DNA of 64,000 nt from Rahnella rivi. GTDB lineage: Bacteria; Pseudomonadota; Gammaproteobacteria; Enterobacterales; Enterobacteriaceae. The position numbers and the translations under genes were made by a program. Position 1 is the stretch's first letter. Each line of letters opens with the position of its first letter. Under the pieces are notes generated by a model, which saw nothing but the letters and a program-made list of their open reading frames with translations, searched no databases and had not been told where the DNA came from. Positions 26,827 through 34,871 of the stretch are shown one piece after another. Where the stretch lies: NCBI RefSeq assembly GCF_019049655.1, contig NZ_JAFMOX010000053.1, positions 1-64,000 on the forward strand. The letters are read 5' to 3'.

Positions 26827-27345
26827 TTAACCCAATACCAGCCCCAGCAACGCACCGGCGGCCAGCACCCAGAGGGGGTGGATGCGTTTGTTCATCGCCA
26901 GCAGGGTGCACACCACGATAATGCCGCCCATCAGGGCGTTGGTGGCGGAGGCTTCGGCGATCAGCAATCCGCTCGACACCACCAGCCCGACGGTGACCGG
27001 CACCAGTCCGCGCTGGATCACTTGCCGCCATGGCCGGTCTTTGTAGCGTTTCCACCCACCCATCACGATAAGCGTGACGATGGATGACGGGCCGAACTTC
27101 GCCAGAGATGACACCAGCAGCCCGGACCAACCCGCCACCTGCCAGCCGATCAGCGGTACGATCATCATATTCGGGCCGGGGGCTGCCTGCGCCAGGGCGA
27201 ACAGGGCGCTAAACTCCTGCGCGCTCATCCAGTGATGCACATCGACCACTGCACGCTGCATTTCCGGCAAAATAGTGTTCCCGCCGCCGAAGGCCAGCAG
27301 GGAAAGTTCAGTGAACAACAGGGCCAGCGAAAATAAAACTGTCAT
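26827..27345 (-). CDS. Chromate transporter, second half-subunit (ChrA C-type domain)
   Basis: A 172-residue membrane protein with about five helices. The family motifs are LAFGGGNTILPEMQ and AAPGPNMMIVPLIGWQVAG. Its start overlaps the stop of the preceding half by one base (TGATG). In the CHR family, short monodomain proteins act as pairs, whereas long ChrA has both halves fused; here both are present as separate genes. Substrate (chromate or another anion) cannot be inferred with certainty. Confidence 0.88.
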   Translation of the reverse strand: MTVLFSLALLFTELSLLAFGGGNTILPEMQRAVVDVHHWMSAQEFSALFALAQAAPGPNMMIVPLIGWQVAGWSGLLVSSLAKFGPSSIVTLIVMGGWKRYKDRPWRQVIQRGLVPVTVGLVVSSGLLIAEASATNALMGGIIVVCTLLAMNKRIHPLWVLAAGALLGLVLG

Positions 27346-27902
27346 CAGAATTTCCCTTTTGCACAGATGAAGATACTGACCGGTGCCAGCACCAGCATGA
27401 CCGGCAGCATCGGTATACGAAACAGGGCGATGGCCACTACGCCCGCCGCGACCAGCGCCAGTTGCAGCCATTTTCCGCGCAGCGGGGCCAGCATTTTTAT
27501 GCCGGTTGAGAGCAGTAAACCCGCTGCCGCAGCCGCCATTCCGGCAAAGAGATGCTCCACCAGCGGTTCATTCTGATAGCGTGCGTAAATCAGGCCGAGC
27601 AATACCACGCAAAGGGTCGGCGCCAGAATCAGCCCCAGAATGGCCGAGAGCGCACCGCGCAGGCCACGAAACTCCATTCCCAGCGCAACGGACAAATTGA
27701 TGATATTGCCGCCCGGCAGAAACTGACACAGCCCGAGCAACTCGGTGAACTGATCGGCAGTCAGCCAGCGGCGTTTATCCACCAGCATGTGTCGTGCCAT
27801 TGGCAGAACGCCGCCAAACCCGGTCAGCCCGAGGACGAAAAAGCCCATAAACAGTTGTCCGCAATCGGGTTGCGGTGCGGTGTGTTCTTCCAGATCGAGC
27901 AT
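27345..27902 (-). CDS. Chromate transporter, first half-subunit (ChrA N-type domain)
   Basis: A 185-residue membrane protein starting at the ATG with AGGA upstream (an ATG at 27929 would add nine residues). Motifs LTGFGGVLPMARHMLVDKR and CQFLPGGNIINLSVALG are typical for the N-terminal ChrA domain. It is translationally coupled to the second half and divergent from a LysR regulator 150 bases away, a common arrangement for LysR-controlled transport genes. Confidence 0.88.
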   Translation of the reverse strand: MLDLEEHTAPQPDCGQLFMGFFVLGLTGFGGVLPMARHMLVDKRRWLTADQFTELLGLCQFLPGGNIINLSVALGMEFRGLRGALSAILGLILAPTLCVVLLGLIYARYQNEPLVEHLFAGMAAAAAGLLLSTGIKMLAPLRGKWLQLALVAAGVVAIALFRIPMLPVMLVLAPVSIFICAKGKF

Positions 27903-28051
27903 GATTTTTTCCTGTGAACAGTCGGCCATTGCTGCACTCTCCCTAAATGTAATTCAATGATGCCAAAGGCGTAAATTCTGTTGAGGATCATGCGCGTCGA
28001 CGTGCCATGATGTCTAATGCCTATAATAGTGAATACCGATACCTGGAGAGT

Positions 28052-28969
28052 ATGGCAGTGATTGAGCTGAAACGTCTGAATGCCTTCGTGACCGTTGTCG
28101 AGGCCGGGAGCATTACCCGCGCCGCAGAATTGCTTTTTATCCAGCAACCCCCGCTAACCCGTCTGTTGCAGGGGCTGGAGCAGGATTTCGGCGTGGCCTT
28201 GTTACAGCGTTTGCCGCGCGGGGTGATCCCGACTGAAGCCGGTGAAGTGTTGCTGAATGAAGCCCGTGCCGTGCTGGCGCGTGCTGATCAGTTGAGCGCT
28301 GCGATGCAACGCGCGGCGCTGGGTGAACAGGGGCGCATCCGCATCGGGTTCACCAGCTCTGCTGCTCTGCATACCTTTGTGCCCGCACTGCTGCGCCGGT
28401 ATCGTGAAATTTACCCGTCGGTCAGCACCCTGCTTGAGGAAAATGGCAGCGGTGAGCTGCTGGCGGGCGTGGTGGCCGGGCAGCTTGACGTCGCTTTTGT
28501 GCGCATGCGCGTAAAAGATATGCCGGAATTAGAGATGGAAAAAGTGCTGGAAGAACCGATGTGGGTGGCGGTTCCGGCGGGACATCGGCTGGCCTCTCAG
28601 CCGGGCGATCAGCCTTTAAAACTGGAAGAACTGAGTAACGAGCCTTTTGTGCTGTACCGGCGGCGCGCCGGGCAGGGGCTGTACGATGCAATACTGGCGG
28701 CGTATGTCCGCGCCGGTTTCAGCCCGCACATTGTGCAGGAAGCGCCACGGCTGACGTCGTGTCTGAGTCTGGTGGGCGCAGGGCTGGGCATTTCGATTGT
28801 GCCCGCTTCGATGACCCGCCTCGGTGGCGACGGCGTGGTGTTTCTGCCTCTCGATGCCACCACAAAACTCAGCGCACCGCTTTATCTCGCCCGGCGGGAG
28901 GACAGCCACGGATCGTCTATCATTAATACGTTCTGTTCGCTGGTGAAATCACAACTGGCGGAAAATTAA
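28052..28969 (+). CDS. LysR-family transcriptional regulator
   Basis: A 305-residue regulator. The start at MAVIELKRLNAF is preceded by GGAG. The N-terminal helix-turn-helix is ITRAAELLFIQQPPLTRLLQGLE (residues about 20-42, a standard LysR layout); the C-terminal 210 residues are the substrate-binding fold (RIRIGFTSSAALHTFVPALL). Divergent from the two chromate-transporter genes and probably their regulator. Its stop overlaps the converging ArsR-like gene by two bases. Confidence 0.9.
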   Translation: MAVIELKRLNAFVTVVEAGSITRAAELLFIQQPPLTRLLQGLEQDFGVALLQRLPRGVIPTEAGEVLLNEARAVLARADQLSAAMQRAALGEQGRIRIGFTSSAALHTFVPALLRRYREIYPSVSTLLEENGSGELLAGVVAGQLDVAFVRMRVKDMPELEMEKVLEEPMWVAVPAGHRLASQPGDQPLKLEELSNEPFVLYRRRAGQGLYDAILAAYVRAGFSPHIVQEAPRLTSCLSLVGAGLGISIVPASMTRLGGDGVVFLPLDATTKLSAPLYLARREDSHGSSIINTFCSLVKSQLAEN

Positions 28970-29319
28970 AGGTGTTGCTCGGAGATATGTTTCTGGGTGG
29001 ATTCCAGCGTAATGCCGTCGGATTCGATGGCGTTAAGCAGGGAATCGAGCAGGCCGGGGAAGCGGGCGTCCAGATCGTCGCGGCGCAGTGAAAGCAAGTT
29101 GGCGCGGCCATCCGGACGTTGCCAGATCACGCCGCTGTCACGTAATACGCGCCAGTGGTGAGTCAGCGTCGATTTCGACAGCCCCTGCAATAATGTTCCG
29201 CACGGATGTTCGCCGCCTTTTGCCAGCGTGCGTACCACGGCCAGACGTAACGGATTACCCAGCGCAGTCAGGACATTTTCAAGGCGGATCTGCTCGCGTT
29301 CGGGGTGATTGGCTATCAT
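28966..29319 (-). CDS. ArsR-type helix-turn-helix regulator
   Basis: A 117-residue winged-helix protein: LTALGNPLRLAVVRTLAKGGE (helix 1-2), LSKSTLTHHWRVLRDSGVIWQ (recognition helix), and a wing RPDGRANLLSLR. The start is at MIANH; eight upstream codons are possible. It has a lone Cys in the HPCGTLL segment, which does not form the ArsR metal site, so it may sense something else. It diverges from fusA2, with an operator-like palindrome between them. Confidence 0.85.
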   Translation of the reverse strand: MIANHPEREQIRLENVLTALGNPLRLAVVRTLAKGGEHPCGTLLQGLSKSTLTHHWRVLRDSGVIWQRPDGRANLLSLRRDDLDARFPGLLDSLLNAIESDGITLESTQKHISEQHL

Positions 29320-29493
29320 CGGACTATCCTCTTTACCCGTCATACTTCAGGTTGCAGATGCATTTGCCGCCTTCCTGCAACCAGAATTATTTTGGCTAAA
29401 ATTTTAAATTATCGGCGGCCGCGCAATATAGCCTATCCCTCAACGGCTGTACAACGTGACGGCCTGTGACCAATTTCATTGATAGACCAAATT

Positions 29494-29519
29494 AATTGTA
29501 CGAATATACACGTACAATT
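29494..29519. promoter_or_regulatory. Operator-like palindrome upstream of fusA2
   Basis: AATTGTACG (29494-29502) and CGTACAATT (29511-29519) form a 9-bp dyad with an 8-base spacer, just before a -10-like TATACT at 29524-29529. It lies between the ArsR-like gene and fusA2, so it is a candidate operator for that regulator. Confidence 0.6.
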
Positions 29520-29621
29520 GTAGTATACTCTCCGCATTAAGAAATTTAGTACCCAATACTTTGTGACGGGACGTGAAAACCACTCCCCGCCAACTTAGCC
29601 ATCAACCAGTAAGGACGTTAT

Positions 29622-31727
29622 ATGGCTCGCAAAACGCCAATCGAGCGCTACCGCAATATCGGTATCTCAGCACACATCGACGCAGGTAAAACCACCACCA
29701 CCGAGCGTATTCTTTTCTATACCGGCATGAATCATAAGCTGGGAGAAGTGCATGACGGCGGTGCGACCACAGACTGGATGGCTCAGGAACAGGAGCGCGG
29801 CATCACTATTACCTCCGCCGCGGTGACCTGTTTCTGGCGCGGGATGGATCACTCGTTCGATGAGCATCGTATTAATATTATCGACACACCGGGGCACGTG
29901 GATTTCACCATTGAAGTGGAACGTTCCATGCGCGTTCTCGACGGCGCGGTGATGGTGTATGACGCCGTCGGCGGCGTGCAGCCTCAGTCTGAAACCGTGT
30001 GGCGTCAGGCGAATAAATACAAAGTGCCGCGCCTGGCTTTTGTGAACAAAATGGACCGTCAGGGTGCAGATTTCTTCCGCGTTCGCCAGATGATGGTGGA
30101 CCGCCTGAAAGCCAATCCGATCCCGATCGTTATCCCGATCGGCAGCGAAGAGCATTTCACGGGCGTGGTGGATTTACGCAAAATGCGCGCCATTTTGTGG
30201 GATGACGAAACGCAGGGCATGACCTTCAGTTATGCACCGATCCCGGCGGAGTTACAGGCGCTGGCGGAAGAGTGGCGCGAGAAAATGGTGTCGGCAGCGG
30301 CAGAAGCCAATGACAGGCTGATGGATAAATATCTCGAAGAAGGCGCGCTCACCGAGGATGAGATCACCGAAGGTTTGCGCCTGCGTACCATCGCCGGTGA
30401 AATCCAGCCAATGCTGTGCGGCAGCGCGTTCAAGAATAAAGGCGTGCAGCGCATGCTCGACGCCGTGATCGAACTGATGCCTTCGCCGCTGGATATTCCG
30501 CCAATCGCGGGTACTGACGAAGACGGCAACGAGATATTTCGTCATTCCGATGACAGCGAGAAGTTCTCGGCGCTGGCGTTCAAACTGATGACTGACCCGT
30601 ATGTCGGCCAGCTGACGTTTGTCCGGGTGTACTCAGGCGTGCTGAAAAAAGGCGACAGCGTATATAACCCGGTGCGCGGCAAGAAAGAGCGTATTGGCCG
30701 TATCGTGCAGATGCATGCTAATGACCGCATCGAGATCGACGAAATTCGTGCCGGTGATATCGCCGCCTGCGTGGGGCTGAAAGACGTGACAACCGGCGAA
30801 ACGCTGTGCGACCCGTCTGACATTATTACGCTGGTGCGCATGGAGTTCCCGGATCCGGTGATCTCGCAGGCCATCGAGCCGAAAACCAAAGCCGACCAGG
30901 AGAGAATGGGCATTGCGCTGTCGCGGCTGGCGTCTGAAGACCCGTCGTTCCGTATCCGTACTGATGAGGAATCCGGGCAGACGATCATTTCCGGTATGGG
31001 GGAATTGCATCTGGAGATCATCGTCGACCGCATGAAACGTGAGTTTGGCGTGGAAGCTAACATCGGTAAACCGCAGGTCACGTACCGCGAAACGGTGCGT
31101 AAAACGGTGAAAGATGTGGACGGGAAATTTGTGCGTCAGTCCGGCGGTAAAGGCCAGTACGGCCACGTGGTGTTCACGCTTGAACCTCTGCCGGCAGGCA
31201 CCGGTTTTGAGTTTGTGGATGCGACCAAAGGGGGCGTTGTTCCGCGTGAATTTATTCCTGCCGTTGAGAAAGGGGTAACAGAAGCGCTGAATAACGGCAT
31301 TCTGGCGGGGTATCCGGTCGTCGACGTGAAAGTCACGCTGACGTTCGGGTCGTACCACGAGGTCGATTCCTCGGAAATGGCGTTCAAAATGGCGGCGATC
31401 TTTGGTTTCAAGGAAGCGGCCAAACGTGCGGACCCGGTGATTCTCGAACCGATGATGAAAGTGGAAGTGGAAACGCCGGAAGAGTATGCCGGTGGCGTGA
31501 TGGGTGATTTGTCGTCACGTCGCGGCACGGTGCAGGGCATGGAAGAGATCGCGGGCGGCGGCGGTAAAATTATCAAAGCCGAAGTGCCATTGTCTGAAAT
31601 GTTCGGTTATTCCACCGTTTTGCGGTCAATGTCGCAAGGCCGTGCAACCTACAGCATGGAGTTCAATCACTATGCCGAGGCACCGCGCAATGTCGCTGAA
31701 AACATCATTGCGTCGCGTGGTAAATAA
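29622..31727 (+). CDS. fusA2: Elongation factor G paralogue
   Basis: A 701-residue translational GTPase with the standard layout: G1 [16 protein letters not shown]2 [12 protein letters not shown]3 [17 protein letters not shown]4 NKMD, domains II-V to the C-terminal [11 protein letters not shown]. It keeps EF-G length, and the EF-G domain IV block near 510-540 is intact ([12 protein letters not shown]). It is not in the rpsL-rpsG-fusA-tufA operon, and it differs from E. coli EF-G throughout by many substitutions, so I take it as a second, diverged copy. Whether it translocates, recycles ribosomes or gives drug or stress tolerance is unknown. Confidence 0.92.
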   Translation: MARKTPIERYRNIGISAHIDAGKTTTTERILFYTGMNHKLGEVHDGGATTDWMAQEQERGITITSAAVTCFWRGMDHSFDEHRINIIDTPGHVDFTIEVERSMRVLDGAVMVYDAVGGVQPQSETVWRQANKYKVPRLAFVNKMDRQGADFFRVRQMMVDRLKANPIPIVIPIGSEEHFTGVVDLRKMRAILWDDETQGMTFSYAPIPAELQALAEEWREKMVSAAAEANDRLMDKYLEEGALTEDEITEGLRLRTIAGEIQPMLCGSAFKNKGVQRMLDAVIELMPSPLDIPPIAGTDEDGNEIFRHSDDSEKFSALAFKLMTDPYVGQLTFVRVYSGVLKKGDSVYNPVRGKKERIGRIVQMHANDRIEIDEIRAGDIAACVGLKDVTTGETLCDPSDIITLVRMEFPDPVISQAIEPKTKADQERMGIALSRLASEDPSFRIRTDEESGQTIISGMGELHLEIIVDRMKREFGVEANIGKPQVTYRETVRKTVKDVDGKFVRQSGGKGQYGHVVFTLEPLPAGTGFEFVDATKGGVVPREFIPAVEKGVTEALNNGILAGYPVVDVKVTLTFGSYHEVDSSEMAFKMAAIFGFKEAAKRADPVILEPMMKVEVETPEEYAGGVMGDLSSRRGTVQGMEEIAGGGGKIIKAEVPLSEMFGYSTVLRSMSQGRATYSMEFNHYAEAPRNVAENIIASRGK

Positions 31728-31747
31728 GCGTTAAAACGTAAAAACTA

Positions 31748-31783
31748 AAAGGGTTCGGCAATGGATGCCGAACCCTTTTTTTT
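31748..31783 (+). terminator. fusA2 terminator
   Basis: AAAGGGTTCGGCA (31748-31760) pairs with TGCCGAACCCTTT (31766-31778) and is followed by T residues. Confidence 0.95.
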
Positions 31784-31799
31784 GGGGTTTTTAAAAAAA

Positions 31800-32399
31800 T
31801 TAACCGACCAGTTTGCTGGTGATCGTGGCGACGTGTTTACCCTGATGCACGGCAATACGCAGCTCTTCGGCACTCGGCTGACGTGAGCCATCGCCACCGG
31901 CGATAGTGGTCGCGCCATAAGGCGTGCCGCCGCGAACCTGTGAAATATCGAACAATTCCGGGGTGGTGTAACCGATTGGCACGATGATCATGCCGTGATG
32001 GGCGAGGGTGGTCCAGGTCGACGTGATAGTCATTTCCTGACCGCCGCCGGTGCCAGTTGAGCTGAATACGCTGGCGACTTTGCCTGCCAGTGCGCCTTTG
32101 GCCCACAGGCCGCCGGTTTGATCAAGAAAGGTGCGCATCTGACCGGTCATGTTACCAAAGCGGGTTGGTGTGCCGAAAATGATGGCGTCGTAATCAGCGA
32201 GTTCTGCCGGAGAAGCAACGTCTGCCGTTTGACCGGTTTTGCCACCCGCAGCCTTAAACGCTTCTTCAGGCATGGTTTCAGGGACGCGTTTTATCGTGAC
32301 TTCAACACCGGGTACGCTGCGTGCACCTTCGGCAACGCTTTGCGCCATCGTTTCAATATGACCATACATGGAATGATAGAGAACCAGTACTTTTGCCAT
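31800..32399 (-). CDS. wrbA: NAD(P)H:quinone oxidoreductase WrbA
   Basis: A 199-residue flavodoxin-like enzyme: [20 protein letters not shown] (FMN phosphate loop), [25 protein letters not shown], and [10 protein letters not shown] ... [12 protein letters not shown]. It reduces quinones by two electrons and protects against redox stress. The start is set by AGGAG 6 bases upstream and matches E. coli WrbA. An in-frame extension upstream has its own copy of CAGGAGTTAAC before a GTG at 32489, so a longer form is possible. Confidence 0.95.
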   Translation of the reverse strand: MAKVLVLYHSMYGHIETMAQSVAEGARSVPGVEVTIKRVPETMPEEAFKAAGGKTGQTADVASPAELADYDAIIFGTPTRFGNMTGQMRTFLDQTGGLWAKGALAGKVASVFSSTGTGGGQEMTITSTWTTLAHHGMIIVPIGYTTPELFDISQVRGGTPYGATTIAGGDGSRQPSAEELRIAVHQGKHVATITSKLVG

Positions 32400-32761
32400 T
32401 GTTAACTCCTGTTGAGGTGATGTTGTTACCGGATGGGGTGCAGACTTCTGGCCGGCAATTCGGGCGAAAATCTCGCTTAAAAATCCCACGTTAACTCCTG
32501 CGCCAGACTCAGCGTTGTGATGAGCAAGAGAGTTCATCGTCCGCGCATAAGGCGTGACTTACAAACGCAATTTTTTGAACAGACTCTTCAATTAATTAGG
32601 GCATGATGGCTTATTTATAGAGCCACTTATTCCCGGTAAGGTATGAATGGGACATCACTGCCTGACTTAAAATTTAGCATCGCCACTTGCTCTGCAATGC
32701 TTTACGGCATGCAGGTGCCGTAAATGTTAAACACCGTCCGGGCTCATTTAGCGGGAAAATT
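32400..32761. other. Region upstream of wrbA and downstream of unknown genes
   Basis: About 360 bases. The first 140 are open in frame with wrbA and include a second CAGGAGTTAAC element; the rest is AT-rich with no coding frame I can support. Confidence 0.4.
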
Positions 32762-33088
32762 TTAATCATAAAGCCATCTTCCAGCCCGCGCAGATTCTGC
32801 GAGCATACGGAGTGTTAGCGGGGAAGGTTCAACACTCTTCACACGGCGAGATTTCGGAAGCAGGAAGTTAGGAATCATACCTTTCTCATCGGGCCAGTAT
32901 TTCAGGAAATTAAACCCTGTCATGTCTGCACCAAAGGTCTTGGTATAACTTTCCATGATTTCTTCACCCGTCTCCCACACCCAGACATAACGCCCCGTGG
33001 TGAGGCTGGTGTCAATCGTGACAGGCCATTTCCCTGACTTGTTCCATCCTGCATTATACCAGTCAAGAATATCCTCATTACTTACCAT
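32762..33088 (-). CDS. Hypothetical protein, second of an overlapping pair
   Basis: A 108-residue soluble protein starting MVSNEDILDWYNAGWNKSG, with several Trp and a C-terminal helix ending AESARAGRWLYD. It overlaps the preceding gene by seven bases, so the pair is cotranscribed. I recognise no family. Small soluble partner next to a membrane protein is a layout seen in effector or immunity pairs, but nothing in the sequence proves that. Confidence 0.6.
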   Translation of the reverse strand: MVSNEDILDWYNAGWNKSGKWPVTIDTSLTTGRYVWVWETGEEIMESYTKTFGADMTGFNFLKYWPDEKGMIPNFLLPKSRRVKSVEPSPLTLRMLAESARAGRWLYD

Positions 33089-33411
33089 AGGCGGTCTTTC
33101 TCATTGGCGATTGAGTTGTAACGGTTGGTGCTTTTCCAGACAATTTGGGAAATATCACTCGCCAGAATTATCACACCAAGGAAGGGAGTCCATCGTCCGA
33201 CAAATGCACCAAGATTGCTGACATATGAGAATTTTAGGCGTTTTATACTCCCGGTGGTCAGGGTCGGCCACTGCTTCACCTCAGTCTTCAGCCACTGACG
33301 CAAATAGTAGCTCAGCGGTGAGGTCCCCTTGGTTGTCCCCATCGGCTTGGCGCGTGTAATCATGATTGGCTGGCCAAGTATGAACATCGCAAGCCCTGCT
33401 AAATCAGCCAC
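33082..33411 (-). CDS. Hypothetical membrane protein, first of an overlapping pair
   Basis: A 109-residue protein from GTG with a GGGG stretch upstream. Hydrophobic segments lie at residues 5-20 and about 74-90 (FLGVIILASDISQIVW). Between them lies a basic region (SPLSYYLRQWLKTEVKQWP, then SIKRLKFSYVSNLGAF). It reads like the tail of a larger protein, so it may be a truncated gene or the C-terminal part of an effector-type protein. Family unknown. Confidence 0.55.
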   Translation of the reverse strand: MADLAGLAMFILGQPIMITRAKPMGTTKGTSPLSYYLRQWLKTEVKQWPTLTTGSIKRLKFSYVSNLGAFVGRWTPFLGVIILASDISQIVWKSTNRYNSIANEKDRLW

Positions 33412-33854
33412 GCCACCCCATATGAAAAGTAAGGTTATGTTAAAGCAAGCGGAGCGATATTCGCATGGTTAATTTGACTTAAGTTTGGTCTGGCGTAGGT
33501 GCAGTGCACCTAAGATAAACCGGGAGCAGCTTGTGTGCCGCTTTGAAGGGATTCAGATTCAGTAGGAGCGGGTGAATGAGCGAGCGGGCCTATGGGGCAA
33601 AACATATCCTCAAATCTCGCTAAAGTTCTTTGTTGGCGATTTTTGCTGATTCTAACCCACTTATGATAAGCAACGACGATGTCATCGAGTGTTACACCAA
33701 TCCTTTCAACGGGTAGCTATGTGCGGGCAAGTGAAACGGGTGTTGAAATCTGGGATGGGGAGATTCGGGGCAGATCGCGCTGGATTCTATAACGGTAAGA
33801 TTGAAAACAGATTTCAGCGCGATTTTATGCCGCGCTCATCCTCCTTACCTCAAT
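33412..33854. other. Non-coding region with possible gene remnants
   Basis: About 440 bases without a believable intact gene. Near 33707-33780, plus frame, a short stretch reads GSYVRASETGVEI then stops, like the conserved segment before the C-terminus of VgrG spike proteins. The match is short and may be chance. The region separates two runs of small unknown genes. Confidence 0.35.
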
Positions 33855-34139
33855 TTAATACGTGTTTAAAATATCTGCCGTGCATTTTGCGCCGGTCACC
33901 TTTTCTATAAAGTGACACAGGCTCTTCGCTGCCTCGATTTTATCGTTATAAATCTTTGAGGTATGAATACCGGTCATGCTGGAAAAATGGTGAAAATGAT
34001 TGAGTTTAATTAAACGCAGCGTCAGTTCTTCCACTTCAACTCTTTTCAGCCGGTAAACATACCCTTTGTCTTTCAGTGTATGCAGAAACAAAACGCCGGT
34101 AGACGAACGCTCTTTTCTGGTCAGGTCTATCACATGCAT
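33855..34139 (-). CDS. Hypothetical protein, last gene of the adhesin operon
   Basis: A 94-residue soluble, basic protein (MHVIDLTRKERSSTGVLFL ... TADILNTY) 18 bases downstream of the 80-residue gene. It has a His-rich patch (NHFHHFSSM) near residue 47 and no signal peptide. I recognise no family. Its position suggests cotranscription with the autotransporter locus; a role in regulating or folding it is unproven. Confidence 0.55.
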   Translation of the reverse strand: MHVIDLTRKERSSTGVLFLHTLKDKGYVYRLKRVEVEELTLRLIKLNHFHHFSSMTGIHTSKIYNDKIEAAKSLCHFIEKVTGAKCTADILNTY

Positions 34140-34157
34140 GGGAGCAAAACGTCCTTA

Positions 34158-34400
34158 TTAATCCCTGCGGTCATTACCGCGCTGATCATTGTTCCAGCTG
34201 ACTAACACGGATACTTCTTCAGGTTGCGCGATGAACTTACTCAGCGTCGCGGTATGCCCGTTATTCATGATCACCGAGACGGCGAAACCGGTGATCCCTT
34301 TGGACAGCGGCGTCTCCTCCACGCGCTGAAGCATCTTCAGGCAGGTAAGCTGCTGCTCCGGCGACAGATGTTTAAACTGATCGGTATGATGTCTTTTCAT
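34158..34400 (-). CDS. Hypothetical protein coupled to the adhesin-operon lipoprotein
   Basis: An 80-residue soluble protein whose ATG overlaps the stop of the lipoprotein gene by four bases (ATGA). The N-terminal 30 residues are helical and basic (MKRHHTDQFKHLSPEQQL), followed by a possible beta part (ITGFAVSVIMNNGHTATL). No recognised family. Coupling implies matched production with the lipoprotein. Confidence 0.6.
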   Translation of the reverse strand: MKRHHTDQFKHLSPEQQLTCLKMLQRVEETPLSKGITGFAVSVIMNNGHTATLSKFIAQPEEVSVLVSWNNDQRGNDRRD

Positions 34401-34813
34401 GTTGTCGCCCGACCGTAAATCTGACCGTTGCGCATCAGAACCAGCTTGTGTGTGCGCTTGTAATAAATCGCTGTGAAAATACCTTTGCGATAGACCTGAG
34501 CATCCGCGTTATCTTCATCAAGATATGCTGCAGTCCCTTCGATATACCCTTGCTTATCGCCGGGAAAGATTTTGATATCAATCCCCTTAATCTTCGCGTG
34601 AATGACTTTTTTCGTCGCCTGGCCGTACTGACTGGCGGCATTTTCCATGGCCTGCTTCAGTGCCGCATTTTGTATACCGGTCTGACGATTTTGCTCGGCG
34701 AGGTAACAGGTATCTTTTGAAATCCCCTGTGCCTGGCAGTTCGCCATTCTTGACGCCTGAGTGGAACAGCCCGCGAGCAACGTGATAGCTACAATGACAA
34801 AAATTTTTTTCAT
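34397..34813 (-). CDS. Small lipoprotein of the autotransporter operon
   Basis: A 138-residue protein starting MKKIFVIVAITLLAGCSTQ with a clear lipobox (LAGC). The mature part has CQAQGISKDTCYLAEQNRQ and a helical NAALKQAMENAASQYG stretch, then a beta-rich end. The gene lies 58 bases after the autotransporter stop behind a hairpin. Some trimeric autotransporters (for example SadA with SadB) use a companion inner-membrane lipoprotein for export; size differs, but the genetic context is similar, so an accessory role is plausible. Confidence 0.72.
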   Translation of the reverse strand: MKKIFVIVAITLLAGCSTQASRMANCQAQGISKDTCYLAEQNRQTGIQNAALKQAMENAASQYGQATKKVIHAKIKGIDIKIFPGDKQGYIEGTAAYLDEDNADAQVYRKGIFTAIYYKRTHKLVLMRNGQIYGRATT

Positions 34814-34839
34814 GTCAGTCTGCCTTTTCCTGAAGTGAG

Positions 34840-34859
34840 GCCAGCCCCGTGGGGCTGGC
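34840..34859 (-). terminator. Hairpin between adhesin and lipoprotein genes
   Basis: GCCAGCCCC / GGGGCTGGC around GT, with no U-run on the minus strand. More likely an mRNA-stabilising or partial-termination element than a full terminator. Confidence 0.5.
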
Positions 34860-34871
34860 TGTTTAATGAGT

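Noticed and set aside
33689..33910. 73-codon plus-strand frame beginning near MLHQSF
   Set aside because: Overlaps the end of a minus-strand gene, has no ribosome-binding site and no family; more likely decayed DNA.
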